From Hyposmocoma kahamanoa (lineage: Eukaryota; Arthropoda; Insecta; Lepidoptera; Cosmopterigidae): DNA of 64,000 nt. The position numbers and the translations under genes were made by a program. Shown piece by piece: positions 32,985 to 44,486 of this stretch. The notes below the pieces were generated by a model. It did no database searches, was not told where the DNA came from, and was given only the letters and a program-made list of their open reading frames with translations. How positions within the stretch are numbered: position 1 is the stretch's first letter; each line of letters begins with the position of its first letter. The stretch is taken from assembly GCF_003589595.1 (NCBI RefSeq), contig NW_020653391.1, positions 3,356,101-3,420,100 of the forward strand. Direction: 5' to 3'.

Positions 32985-33430
32985 GACTCGAACGAGAACC
33001 CTCATAGTTTTCTCATAGGTGAAACGTAAAGATCTGCAGAAAGCATATAGAGAAATTGCGCTAATTTCGTTCCGTAGCTCAGTTGGGAGAGCGATGGCCC
33101 GCGTTAGGCCTGGTTTAAGACAAAGTCAAAAAGTCAGATGGAATTTTCCTTTGAGTTAAGTTTCATTATTTATCAAATTAAAAGAATCTCGATTGAAAGA
33201 CACTATTTATTCTTAAAGATCCCTTAGCTCTGTCATCGTGTACATAGAATAAAATACATCATTACCAGTTGCTAAAATAACCATCAAAACAAAGTCGCTT
33301 TGTCAATTTTTTACTCTCCCTTCGAGACCTCTCCCTATAATTACGTTCCCTAGTTCTCTTGCCGCATCGTATCGGCCACAAATCTAATAAACTCTAATGA
33401 CGGGATTCGACCCGCGCTATCGCTTTTTTG
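32985..33430. repeat. tRNA-like SINE scraps
   Basis: TTCCGTAGCTCAGTTGGGAGAGC-type A-box sequence lies at 33069-33090. A reverse-strand B-box-like GGGTCGAATCCCGTC lies at 33397-33411. Neither can be extended to a cloverleaf, so these are SINE remnants and not tRNA genes. Confidence 0.45.
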
Positions 33431-33539
33431 GACTGTCGCGGGGAATGATTTATTATTTTTATTTTATTGAGGCTTCATTTGTCAGGACCAACCTCACAGA
33501 ACTATACTGTTGCACTTGTTTCACCGCTAAACATAATAT

Positions 33540-33712
33540 TTAATCATACGTCAAAAACACTTTCATGAAAGTCATAAAAATAATACAAAGGAGATGAAAC
33601 AAATTACGTATATATGAAATTTTATAACGAAAAATAATTATCAAGTAATTCTATATTTGAACTTATTTCCAAAAAAGATGTAGTTTTGCAGATGTGGCTT
33701 TATTACACAAGG
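33540..33712 (+). mobile_element. Family F MITE
   Basis: CATGAAAGTCATAAAAATAA, GAAACAAATTACGTATATAT and GCAGATGTGGCTTTATTACA followed by CAAGGGG. Nearly complete. Confidence 0.65.
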
Positions 33713-33804
33713 GGTGCGATTTCTTAGTAGGTAACCTTGAAAATGATTATGAATAAAACAGAGTTATCTGTCCTATTTGACCATAAAATAGTCTTGATTG
33801 AGAT

Positions 33805-34182
33805 TTTTTGTGAAGTAACTCCACTAGTTTTGTTATCATTATGAATATAAAGATCAAAAACACGAAAAATTTAAAAAACACACGTCCATGCTGCACCGTA
33901 GCATTGCTCTTATCAACTCAGATACGGGTCCAGTTATCGAGTCATCGAAATTCTCCTTTCCTATTATAGATCTTTGTACAGGCTTTCGGCATTCGTCGCC
34001 GCTAGTGATATCTAGTGAGAGAATTTTTAATAACCTTCTCACAGCAGCCGATACCTTTACAGGTATCACAACTGACGCAGATGTCGCTTTTCGATTTGTA
34101 TTCATAATCATAACATCAGTCGTCACCTTTTTTTCACCGCCACGTTGTTTTTTGCAAATGTAGCCGTATTATAACCAAGGGT
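33805..34182. other. Mixed region: C tail fragment, overlapping frames, F end
   Basis: 33805-33860 has a degraded family C tail on minus (AACTCCACTAGTTTTGTTAT). Frames of about 90 codons overlap on both strands at 33854-34163. Neither is recognised, and the two-strand overlap suggests chance. 34144-34182 is a family F end (GCAAATGTAGCCGTATTATA, CCAAGGG). Confidence 0.4.
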
Positions 34183-34384
34183 GCCACCATATAAGAGAAC
34201 AATACAGAAGAAAGCAGTAATAACTATCGGTATTTTTTGCGATTGTTGACACTTAAGGCGTTTCACTCACAGCGACACATGTCGTATCGACATGCGATAT
34301 TACGGCTTTTGCATCACTTATGAAAAGTTCTAGCCCAATGACAGAGCTGTTGTTTATCAATTGAGTGTCGAAGGAGGGTCACAA

Positions 34385-34480
34385 CCATTGGAAAACATGT
34401 GAAGTCTCCAACCCACACTCGGTTAGAGTGGCAGACTGTAGTCTAAACCCTTTTCTTAGACACCAGGTGACCGTCAGTAA
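34385..34480 (+). mobile_element. SINE 3' part (family L)
   Basis: GTGAAGTCTCCAACCCACAC and GTGGCAGACTGTAGTCTAAA resemble the 3' region of a lepidopteran tRNA-SINE, the family also seen at 51783-52000. Confidence 0.45.
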
Positions 34481-34504
34481 CAGGTTTTTCACCTTACGTA
34501 AAGT

Positions 34505-35163
34505 AAGGTGCTAAGTAGGTAATGTGAGCATTATTTCGTTCCAGTTATGAAGGGTAAGGGTGCTGGTGAAATTATAGGGGACTTAAACGTCTAGTAAGGC
34601 TATTTGTCCCAGGCATACCTGAAATAGGTCTTAGAGTGCGAAGTCGTAAACTATTCGCTGTGCATTTTGCGCGTACAGTATCGGAACTCGGAACATAGGA
34701 ACTCGCCGCTGCTCCGTGCCCTCACAATGCTCAACGAACTCTTGGCATCAGCACCTGAGTGTGATTTGCTTGCGAGGTGATGGGCTGCTGTACGTCGTGA
34801 ATGCTTGAGATTCTGTAAAATTATAGACACTACGGAATCGAGTGTCGATAAAAGATATTTGTCACTTGTATGTTAATTTTATTTTTATTTCCATTTTTTA
34901 TTTTTAAATCTTATTGTTATTATTTTTATAATCATTACAGTTTTCACGGTGCATTAGTTTTTAACTGTAATACCGTGTAAATATATTTACAATAAATAAA
35001 AAATTAAATTAAAAAAATCTTACGTATCAGTGTGACGAGTGCAGTGCCAGTACCAGATCAGATTCAGATCTTTGTTATTTAAATCTCTGTGTAGCACTGC
35101 AACGGTCATACATAGGCGTGTCGCTTATCAGCAGAGACACGACTTATACGTCTCGTCACTTTG
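34505..35163 (+). repeat. Family A copy split by a LINE 3' end
   Basis: The left piece, 34505 to about 34586, has GGTAATGTGAGCATTATTTC and GGGTGCTGGTGAAATTATAG. The right piece resumes at about 35019 with CTTACGTATCAGTGTGACGA and runs to CGTCTCGTCACTTTGTATC. The interruption is the LINE fragment listed next. Confidence 0.7.
34587..35018 (+). pseudogene. LINE C-terminus and 3' UTR inserted in family A
   Basis: One frame reads RLFVPGIPEIGLRVRSRKLF then AVHFARTVSELG. After a frame change it reads RALTMLNELLASAPECDLLAR and stops. This ALTMLNELL-type ending is one I associate with the C-terminus of insect non-LTR reverse transcriptases. The remaining about 220 bp are T/A-rich 3' UTR ending AATAAATAAAAAATTAAATT. 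The clade is uncertain. Truncation to the last few hundred bases is typical of LINE insertions. Confidence 0.6.
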
Positions 35164-35194
35164 TATCAAAAAAAAAGTTTAACACTTATTAAAA

Positions 35195-36056
35195 GCATTT
35201 ATTTATTTAAACTTTATTGTACAATACACTGAAGTACAAATGGCGGACTTAATGCCATAAGGCATTCTCTACCAGTCAACCATTGGGCCAAACAGAAAAA
35301 AAACACAATAGGTTGGTGCTACACTTAAACAAGAAGAACAATATACTAGAAAACTAATCGATAATTTGTATGGTATAAATAAATAACATACTATAAACAT
35401 ACTTATTATACATACATAATAAACTTACATATATATATATTATAAAAATAAATAATATGATATATGTACCCAAACCAACATTATACAGTGTCTTAATTTT
35501 GACAATTGTCAAACAGATGCTTGCGCAACATGCGCTTGAAAGATAATTTGGTCTGAGCTTGTCTTACACGAAGCGGGAGCGCGTTCCAAAGACGAATTGC
35601 ATGAAGGGTAAAAGAATTAGACAAAAAATCAGTGCGATGAGAAGGAATAGAAAGCTTAAGGCTACGGGAAGATCGAAATTCACAACCCGGCCGAGCGTTT
35701 TGAAATTGAAATGAACATTTAAGATAATCAGGTGCAGCCGGGTCGAACAAGATGGAGAAAAGTGTGGTTAAAATTCTTAAGGACCTGCGTTCACGGATGG
35801 GAAGCCAATTTAGTTGACGACGAAAAGCAGAGATGTGGTCATACTTCCGCAGACCAAAAATAAACCTAATGCAGTTGTTAAGAAGACGATCTAATATATT
35901 CAAAAAGATTTGAGAGATGTTACTGTAACACACGTCAGCATAATCAATCACAGGCAACACTAGAGCTTGAACAAGGAGAGTTTTGGTTTTAATTGGAAGA
36001 AAGTTCTTAAATCTGTATAGAGCTCTTAGTGTGTCTGTAACCCTACGACAACAATT
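35195..36056 (-). pseudogene. Jockey/CR1-like LINE, C-terminus with 3' UTR
   Basis: The minus strand encodes about 185 uninterrupted codons from about 36052 to 35493. It reads RRVTDTLRALYRFKNFLPIK, VIDYADVCYSN, LLNNCIRFIFGLRKYDHIS and RRQLNWLPIRERRSLRILT, then LHAIRLWNALPLRVRQAQTK and SFKRMLRKHLF. This is the region downstream of the RT fingers and palm in Jockey/CR1-type LINEs. The 3' UTR, 35490-35195, contains TGCCTTATGGCATTAAGTCC and ends at AATAAAGTTTAAATAAATAA. The catalytic RT core and endonuclease are missing (5' truncation at about 36056, next to a family F end). The frame is unusually clean, so this insertion is probably young. Confidence 0.85.
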
Positions 36057-36436
36057 TATGACTTAGTATCATGTGGCTTTATTATAGCAAATGTATGATA
36101 TTAACGTCTTTCCACGATTTTATATGAGCTTGATAATATGCGTACATACAAAATACATTTTTGGAAGGAAAACACACCTTTACATGTAAACGTGCAGAGG
36201 TAGATTGGTGTGTATGTTTTCGCCGCCTTCGTCATCATCAATCATAATTTCGATAGTAGCATTAGTACTGCTGATATCGGGTGCGCGTGCGCAGCGGGCG
36301 CTCTGCGGGAGGCTGTTAACACTGTTGTCACACGCCGCGGGATGTCTCGGCTCTTTTGTCTCCTTATTTTGTTAATCGTGAGGGTTTGACTTAATTGGCG
36401 ATTTATCGTATAATAAATAAATTATTATTAATATTT
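36057..36436. other. F-end fragment and GC-rich spacer
   Basis: 36057-36094 holds a family F right end (CATGTGGCTTTATTATAGC). 36270-36360 is GC-rich (GGTGCGCGTGCGCAGCGGGC). No gene could be supported. Confidence 0.35.
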
Positions 36437-36703
36437 TTTATAATACCAGGTGACAAAACGAACAAGTCGTACGTCTGGTGGTAAGCGACACGAATATCCG
36501 TAACAGTTACAGTGCCACTCAGAGCTTTAAATCGCAAAAATCTTAGGGGCACTGTCACTGTTTCCCTCACTCTGAGACATAACTTGACAAGTCTCATGTG
36601 CCAGTAATTTCACCAGCACCCTTACCCTACGAAACGGGAACGTAGTAATGTTCACATTACTACTTTAATAGGTAAGGTAAGGTGCTTCCCAGGCCGAAGT
36701 CAA
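36437..36703 (-). repeat. Family A copy
   Basis: TTTATAATACCAGGTGACAA to GGTAAGGTGCTTCCCAGGC. The last about 40 bp of the family are missing. Confidence 0.75.
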
Positions 36704-37300
36704 ATTGACTAACGAGCAGTGTTGTTTGCTAAGCGACGATGAAAGTTTTTGATCAATCAAACATTTTTGCACTGTGGCTCGAATATAGATCAAGGAGTGA
36801 ATGTCGCAAGACGAAGTCTGCAACAAGGACGTATTGCACCGCCGCGCCGAGGTAAACACTGTGGTTTTATTTTGTATTATTATCTTCAAGCGTATTATCC
36901 GCTAAAATGCCGCATACACATCCAAAAACAATCCCCTTCTTCAAGGCACGTTACAAACATATTATAAGTAGATAAAAAGTAGAGTAACAAAAATATATAT
37001 GACACGTGGCGTCACTCGATACGACTACTTAATTAATTTTCGCATTAGCTTGTTAGGTTTTTTGTGCACGAATATAATAGGTAATTACTGTTGTTGGAGA
37101 TAAGTGTATTGGGTGGAGGGTATTATTTTGTACCTTGTTATAAAAAAGTCACACGTCAAACATACTTTTATCACATGTAATAAGCACAGTCAACTTAATT
37201 TTTTGGTCATTTTCTGTTTTTAATGCAAGCCGTCTTATTTTTATTTACTAATATTATGCTCCCTGAATTGTGTGAAAAAAAAAATAAAGTAACAAAAAGA
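36704..37300. other. Unassigned spacer with an F left-end scrap
   Basis: 37138-37180 resembles the family F left end (AGTCACACGTCAAACATACT). The rest is unassigned. Confidence 0.35.
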
Positions 37301-37461
37301 CCTCAAACGTTCATAGAATTACATCTCTTTGCGAAGTTCTATTGAAATCGGTTATTGGTAAGTGCGCAAAACCTGATTCATCCCTTAGTTTGCCACCCCT
37401 AGAGGTGGAATATTTTTTTCAAATTTAAATGGGACCAATATTGGGGTAACCTCTTTCCATC
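37301..37461 (-). repeat. Family E fragment cut by family M
   Basis: ATAGAATTACATCTCTTTGC, GATTCATCCCTTAGTTTGCC and CACCCCTAGAGGTGGAATAT are E-family blocks. It stops at CCTCTTTCCAT, where the family M end begins. Confidence 0.65.
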
Positions 37462-37670
37462 GAGTATATAACCAGAAATAGAGACGAAATGTCATTTAAT
37501 TTATTTGACAACTATTCTGCCAATTCATTACTGTGACAATTGCGCTCCGATTGGCCAGCCCGAATTCGAAACATTTGACGGGTGTCATCAATTGTTTCAC
37601 TTCAAATCAACCAGTTTAGCTTGAGCTTTACTACAATGTATGAAAGTGAAAATCGCCAATTTTCGACATG
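37462..37670 (+). mobile_element. Family M end copy
   Basis: Begins GAGTATATAACCAGAAATAG, then AGACGAAATGTCATTTAATT. The interior (CGGGTGTCATCAATTGTTTC and similar) matches the right half of the TIR element at 42980-43453 in reverse. Confidence 0.65.
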
Positions 37671-37769
37671 CACGGTTTTGTTTACTTAAGCGACATTGTG
37701 CAATTTTGATGAAACTATTATATAATTGTGAAACTGGAATCTGTGGCTAACCTTGAAAACCTTTTGACG

Positions 37770-38000
37770 ACATTCGAGGTCGAGTGGCTTGAACATCTGT
37801 TTCATCTTTGAAGTCCCGGGATCGAAATCCTCGACCGGGTCAATGCAGAAAAGCTAACTTTTCTATATTGTCTCGGCTCTAGGTGTTTGTGGTACCGTCG
37901 TTGTTTCCGATTTCCATAACACAAGTGCTTTAGTTACTTATTTTGGGATCAGAACAACGTAAGTAATGTTATGTAATATTAAAATAAAAATAGAAGATGT
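37770..38000 (+). mobile_element. Family D tRNA-like SINE
   Basis: A-box-like GGTCGAGTGGCTTGAAC and B-box-like GGGATCGAAATCCTCG, then CAATGCAGAAAAGCTAACTT, TTTCCGATTTCCATAACACA and TAGTTACTTATTTTGGGATC. Confidence 0.7.
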
Positions 38001-41000
38001 GTATTTAAAACTTAAGTACACTATTTAACATCTATTGAAGGTTGAAACATTTTAATGTACGAAGATGTTTTACTTATGTATGATTGTTAAATAGGCCAAA
38101 GAATTAAAGCAATAAAATAAAATAATTAAAGTAATCGGGACTCGTTAGTCGTCGTCAGGTGTCTGAATGAAAACGAAGAAAAAACATGGGCGCAAAATAA
38201 ATTATTGAAATATTCACCATTTCTCTTAAAATAGCAAATTTTATGTTAGATATTAAACAATGATATTTCTTAACATGGCTTTTTACGTAAAACTACTTTT
38301 ACTTATAAGGATTTTCTGTTATATCAGTATATTGTTACATAAACACAAATGCCTGTTCTTACCTATATTTACAATACCTATAAGGCATCTGGAAGTTTCT
38401 AGAAATTAAAAGAACTTATAATTAAAAATTAAGAATTTAGTTCAAACAGATCACCTTTCTATATTACAGATTTTAATAATGGAACAGAATTTGGCCTTAT
38501 TTTTTATCACCAAGACGTTTTCTTATAATAAAGCGCAGGCTCACGGGGCATCTTTTCATACTTTGGTTCACACCGCGAACTAAGTTAACCGAGCTAACTA
38601 AACTAACCCAACGATCCCGCTAAGCTACGTAAAATATATCGTCCTTCGGCCGCACGTTTCCATAGTCACTGCTCACTACGTATTTTCTTATCTTAGCTCT
38701 GCATGCAACTACGTGAGCTAACCTTACTTGTGGCCTACAGTTTAATGCTTCTAACCTAACCGTAACGAAGCACCACTCTGTAACGAAGTTTTCAAAAAAC
38801 TTCTAACCAATGTTTATGCCGAATATACTATTCTTATATTAATTTTTTTCCGGCAACCCTGGACTTTATGTTTTTTTTACCCTTCTCTAATGGGTGACGC
38901 GTGCAACTCTAAGAGACTATTGTAATGGTACCCTCCAAATATGCTTGTGTTAACAAAGTAAAAGGTTTTTGAGTCAATTAACAAGTAGGATAATTTGCAA
39001 TGGCGTAACTACACTACGAGTGTCAGAGGTCTAGGCAACATTTCTAATCTACTTCTAACTTTATAAGTAGGTACTTAAGTTGTCGTAGTGAGTTTCAAAA
39101 ATCCAGCTGCCTGATATCGATTCCCGCTTGGACAGCGGTCTCTTCATATTCGGCTTTGGTAGGTAGGCCTCCGATTTTTTATTCGATATTTTGCGTTATT
39201 ATGAAAAGACCAGACATTTCCATAAATCTGTAGAAATATCTATAGCATTTCTGTCAAGTATCTTCAAGGTTGACAAATTCTATTTGAGGAATTTAAAAGA
39301 ATTTCTTATACCGACAATAAGCCTGTCTCAACTATAGTCACCATTTTAGCCTTAAAAGCAACTGGGCCCAAAAACATAAGAAGGAAAAAACCAAACCGCA
39401 AACCTACGAAGATTATAAATTCAGAATAATAAGTAGCGTTTATAAAGCATGTTATCAATTAGCTGTATTCGAATAACGAAACGCAAAAGTGCGCGCACGT
39501 GGCAAGCGTTAGTTATCGTGTGCACCCTTGAACCCACGCGTTATTTTGTATTGAATTTTAAGACAGAGTTCATTATTCAAGCCCATAGTTGAGTGTTTCC
39601 CGTTTGTTCGATCGGTAATCCGATCAATCGGTCAAACAGGGTTATTTTCCCCTTACGGGAACTCTCGGACGGATCAATGTAAAAATGTGTACAGTCTCCA
39701 TTAAATTCTTGCTTTTTTTTAGCTTTCCAAACTTAAAATGTCACTTTCATTATAACACGGCTCTTATCTAAGTTTATGCCAATTTCAACATTCTGTGTCA
39801 AACAGTTTCGTTTTATACATTTGTATGTATTCTGTGTTGTGTAGACGGACATAGTATTCATTTATTTGTTGAGCATTAGATATGAGCCATCAGCTTAAAA
39901 GATAACAATTAATTAAGAAACCAAAACGTAATACTTAAACAATTTATTGGTGTAAAAAATTTTGCTACGAAAACCCGCAATTTTTTGTATTTTTTCTTTT
40001 TTTCGCAGAAACTTGTTCCATTTTTTATTATAAGTTTCGTACAGTAATAAAATAGGTATGCCACTTGTAAAGTATTTTTAAAACTTCGCAATTTCGATAG
40101 CAAAATTTCGAAAGCGCGCGATCTGATAAAATCGTTCTAAATTCGAAATCTCATTTGTCAGCAATTTGCCGCGATTTGAAACGAATCTTTGATCTGTAAC
40201 CAGATTTGTTCCGGAATAATCTGTGGAGGGTGTTTTTTTTAAACAGAGCAATGCTTTTTTAGCCGACCCGAGTAAAAAAATGGACATTTATATACAAATA
40301 AACAATAAAATTTGTCATCTATGGTTGAAGGTACAGTCAAGAGAAGGACAAGCTTGTCACTTAAGATTTAAATTGAACTCTATCTTAAATACGATAAGAA
40401 TCGTGATGTTAATAATTTCCTTTGCCATAGACAAAACTATATACAAAGTTGCTGATTTTTTGTTGAAATTAATTTAATGCATTAATATTATGTGAATTTT
40501 ACTCTTTTCTGTCACTGTATGGATTTACTTCTCTAATTAACTTTCATAAATCAAGGCTCTACTTTTTACAATAATCCGAAAACCTATATTGTTATACTCA
40601 GGTTCAATTGCAGTAGTACTAATTTGGAAAATGAACTTTTCTAAATGGGCTGGGTGTTTTGAAGTGCCCCAGAGTGAAATCTGTTGATCTGCTATTCACA
40701 GTACAGGAAATTCCTTAGTTTGAGACCAGGCAATTATTAGTGTGTGTGGTATCCGCTTCTACAAGTAATAGCTTATTGAATTTGGCTCGCCTACGCACCA
40801 TCAAGTGCCATGTCGTTCCTGTATAAACACTTTCTAAAATGTATAACGTTATAAAGTGGATAGTAATTTATGACTCAAATGCATGTATAAGCAAAAAACA
40901 TAAAAGATTGAGGTAATTCAAAGATAATAGAAATTCCCTCATTAAAATGCACACCTGTTAAAAATCTCCATCGATCAAAAAATCGAAATCACGCGACGTG

Positions 41001-42289
41001 CAATATGGCTGAATCGAAAACGTGTGTAATTTTTTATCGATTGCGTTACACCTGGACGTTTTAGTTTTGATTTACATCTAAATGGCGGTATTTCCATTTT
41101 GTAACACGCTTTGCACAACATTTCTTTTTTGTATTGAATAAATAACCCTGTAGTAGGCTCAGAACAGAAAAGCGGAAGACAGCTCGGTGGCATTGATAAA
41201 AAACTATTTTTTCAGTTCAGTGTTGCCGTTTAAGCCAATATTTTTACTAATTAATTATTTGCAAGTTTGACCGACGACAGACGTGCAAGTGGCGATACTG
41301 AATTGGAAAGACGGAATATCATTCCCCACGCCTATCTTCGCCTTAAGTATTTTACTCGTAAGCGATCTCGATGATCAATTTAGGAAACGTACGTTTCGTA
41401 ATTTGATCTGTGTTTGGATTTCTAGAGTAAACTTCTGAAATCTATAACCTACTTATGATTGACATAAGTATGATTTTTGTCAAAACAACGTAGAATTAAA
41501 ATAACACTAACGCAATAACAATTCCTTATAAAAAATTAACGCAAGTAATTTTTTACGGATTGTGTGTTCAAACTATTAACAAGACACACAAGTCAAGAGC
41601 ACACGAAGCATGACAATTGGATTGTTCTTAATGCAAAGGTATTGAGTTGAATTTATATCTTAAGTGCCCGTTTGATGTGCTCTGTGCCCTGTACTCTAAA
41701 TATGGGAGATAACTCTCATACTTCAATTTAAATGAATTTCTCGAATCAAAAAAGAAATAAAAATCCCTTATTACAAAACTTCCTCTATTAAACACTAAAA
41801 TTCTGCAGAATGTTTGAAAACTCTTTCGTAGATTGCGTGTCTGCCATTTTGCAAAAAATTAGCTCAAGTTGTTTCTCAAATTGTGATTTATTGCAAACAT
41901 CATCGCAGATCGCCCAAAATTGTATAAAAATTTATTTTTATAATTTTCTTGAGTATTACGATGTGATTTATTGGTTTAGATTCGTGGATCATAAGCGGTC
42001 AATCTTCATCAACGCATAGTTGAGATAATTTGATATTGTTTAATTCGTTCCCATCATGGTTATGTGAAAGAAAAAGGTCCTTAATACTTTGATAAAAAAA
42101 AGTTGAATTCGGAACAGAATGTCCGATTGACGATATAGTTGCAACTTTTCGTAGAACTCTGTGTACAAATTTATTTAGTTTAGAACTTATTTCTATAATG
42201 TATTAGTAGCAAAGATGTTTGAAAATAGTTCTCTTTATTTTTTCGAAATAAAACTTCCCTCCTTGTCATAACTAACACATTTATATTTC
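38001..42289. other. Long repeat-poor, gene-free stretch
   Basis: About 4.3 kb with none of the recurrent families and no convincing coding sequence, the quietest part of the window. Minor points: a hairpin at 39598-39640 (CGATCGG-TAAT-CCGATC) and a telomere-like CTAACCTAACC only two units long near 38752. Frames up to 84 codons show no motifs. Confidence 0.4.
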
Positions 42290-42540
42290 AGTAACTTTCG
42301 AAATGTAGGCCTCCTCCATCCTGTCTGCAGAGAGTCGCATCCACGCCACCCCAGCCATCAACCTGGGTGATATCGTCTCTCCAGCGTCCAGGTACCAGTG
42401 GGGCACCCTCTCGCTCTATCTACTGTCAGCAGACCTAGATGTCCAGCCCGTTGCCATTTCAGACGACATGCCATTTTTGCCGCGTCTATTATCTTCGTAT
42501 GACTTCGAATATCTGCACCGGATGGAGGAGGCACGTAGGC
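42290..42540 (-). pseudogene. RTE-type LINE C-terminal relic
   Basis: The minus strand shows IRSHTKIIDAAKMACRLKWQ with RAGHL, then in a shifted frame a W-R-P-type remnant. It ends ADRMEEAYISKVTEI before a stop. These match the 'TK--D----LKWQWAGH' and 'DR--EEAY' motifs of RTE LINE C-termini. At least one frameshift is needed. Confidence 0.7.
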
Positions 42541-42712
42541 CGTGCAGAGATGGGATTTCCAATAAATTTTGAATCGCATATTTAAATTCGAAACTATAAT
42601 ATTCTAATTTCATTTTAATTTAATTTTAATTTTGCATGTTTTGTATAAATTGAATTTTGTTTTTGAATTTTTTTTGTAATAAAGGCTTATTATTATTATA
42701 ACTTTCGAGATA
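42541..42712 (+). mobile_element. LINE 3' end in opposite orientation
   Basis: Plus strand: a TTGAATTTTGTTTTTGAATT stretch, then GTAATAAAGGCTTATTATTA and a short ATT repeat tail, typical of a LINE 3' terminus. It abuts the minus-strand RTE relic. Confidence 0.5.
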
Positions 42713-42979
42713 CTGGTATTTATTTACATTTTTTTTGCGGGTAAAAAATACCATTTACGTTGATTTTGTTTAACAATGAAATTGAAACTAAATAAGATAC
42801 AAAAAACCGCTTGTAGGGGATTGTAGATCTCGTTTCGGTGCTCTCAGATACGTTAAAAACCCAATTTCGCTAAAAATGTCGATTACGTTGTTTATGGTAA
42901 GAAGATATTGTACAGTCGAGAGCACATTTTGGACTTTTGACTGTTGTTATAATAGTTGGTAATGTCTGCGTAAGCCATT

Positions 42980-43453
42980 GAGTATATAACCAGAAGTAGA
43001 GACGAAATAAGGGCCATCCATACCAAGCAACTACCTAATAGTAGTAGGAGGCAAATGGGCCTAATTTCACTTTTAAACATCAACTCAGAAAGCTGAAATA
43101 GTTCAGCGCCTTTAACAGACCTGTGTATACGTCTCCGTATATTCCAAAAATATTCTGTATTTATTGTAATAAAGATAATATCTCTAACAATAGGAGGCTG
43201 TTCCTTTCGGTGGAGTGGCAAAAACAGCAAAACATACAATTACAAAACAAACGGAATCACATTTCATCGGTAATTAAATATGTAATATTTCAATTTTCGT
43301 CCATTATAGCAAGGCTCAAGTGAAAGTGGTTGATTTGAAGTGAAACAATTGACGACACTCGTCAATTTTTTCGAATTCGTAATGATTTGGCAGAACAGTT
43401 ATCAAACAAATTATAATAGCATTTCGTCTCTATTTCTGGTTATATACCTACTC
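42980..43453. mobile_element. Family M TIR element, 474 bp
   Basis: The left end is GAGTATATAACCAGAAGTAG then AGACGAAAT. The right end is its reverse complement with a 4-bp indel and one substitution (ATTTCGTCTCTATTTCTGGT ... ACTC). The interior has no transposase motif. The minus frame over it is not recognised. Confidence 0.7.
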
Positions 43454-43771
43454 GATGACGTAAACGGACTGATCTGGGATCACAACCTGATTGATAAGCT
43501 TGTTAGTACCTGACTGGTAAGTTAGTTATAATAAGGAGGACAGAATGTGCACCTCCAATCTGTTTCTTCTGTGCGTATGAATACGTTGATTGATTCTGCC
43601 TCCTTTTTTATTCGGAATACAACAGTACTACTTTGTAGCAGAAATAAATAGCGCAAGGGGCCTAACCAGCTGGTTTCTAATTACACGGAGAGCTCTACAA
43701 CCAAGAAAAGTTGCCCTTGGACCTATGGAAATACGATCGGAGTAAATACTTACGAAACGATGTTAACTTTT
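43454..43771. other. Unassigned spacer
   Basis: Nothing recognised. Confidence 0.3.
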
Positions 43772-43914
43772 TCCAAGTGACAGGACGAACAAGTCGTGTA
43801 CCTGTTGCTAATCGACACGCCTGTCCATAGCAATTACAGTGCATCTCAAAGCTCTAAATTGCAAATATCTGAGGGACACAGCCACTGCACCTGTTACCCT
43901 GTGACATAAGTTGA

Positions 43915-44486
43915 TGTAGCCTCCTGACCCAAGTATAAGAATATGTAGAGGATTTCGACGAGTTAAATAAATTTATAGTTTACTGTAATATATCGCACCC
44001 CTCATTGAAGAATGGCATAAACGGAGTTGCGTCAAAAATGTTTATTGCTCCATTAGGTACAGAAAAATATAACCCACATCCTCTCCAATTTTTGTACCTC
44101 TATCGACTAATATTGTAGATGACTTGTAGATGAGGGTTATATTTTTCTGTATCTAGAGGAGCAATAAATGTTTTTGACAACTCCACGTATGCCATTCTTC
44201 CATGAGGGGTGCTATATTGGCAATAGGTAGTTAGTTTACAGGAGTAAATGCTATTAATCGTTGAACAGTTATGGTTTCCTTTGGAAGAACAAATCAAAAG
44301 TGAAAGGCTTTTTAACTTTGTTAGGGTGTACAAGAAATTTGATAAATATGTAGTAATATAACCCTACAACATTTATGTGGTGTTAGTTGATTGGTGCGAA
44401 ATAGAACCCCCGACCTACCTAATGTGTCCTTGATGAGCGCTTTGTCACTGCTTCGAAAATTACAAAAATTCTGTTACATTCACAAC
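43915..44486. mobile_element. Insertion with 6-bp target duplication
   Basis: 572 bp inserted between direct copies of AGTTGA (43909-43914 and 44487-44492) within a family A element. It contains the foldback described next. Its own ends (TGTAGCCTCC and ACATTCACAAC) are not obviously inverted. Confidence 0.6.
43988..44217. repeat. Foldback with about 90-bp arms
   Basis: The left arm 43988-44080 and right arm 44129-44217 are inverted copies. Shared blocks are GCACCCCTCAT, GAAGAATGGCATA, ATTGCTCC and ACAGAAAAATATAACCC, around a 48-bp spacer. The minus-strand frame through it is a by-product. Confidence 0.8.

Noticed and set aside
33854..34163. About 90-codon frames on both strands
   Set aside because: Neither is recognised, they overlap on opposite strands, and the flanks are repeat fragments.
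38750..38763. CTAACCTAACC, reminiscent of the insect telomere repeat (TTAGG)
   Set aside because: Only about two units, with no array.
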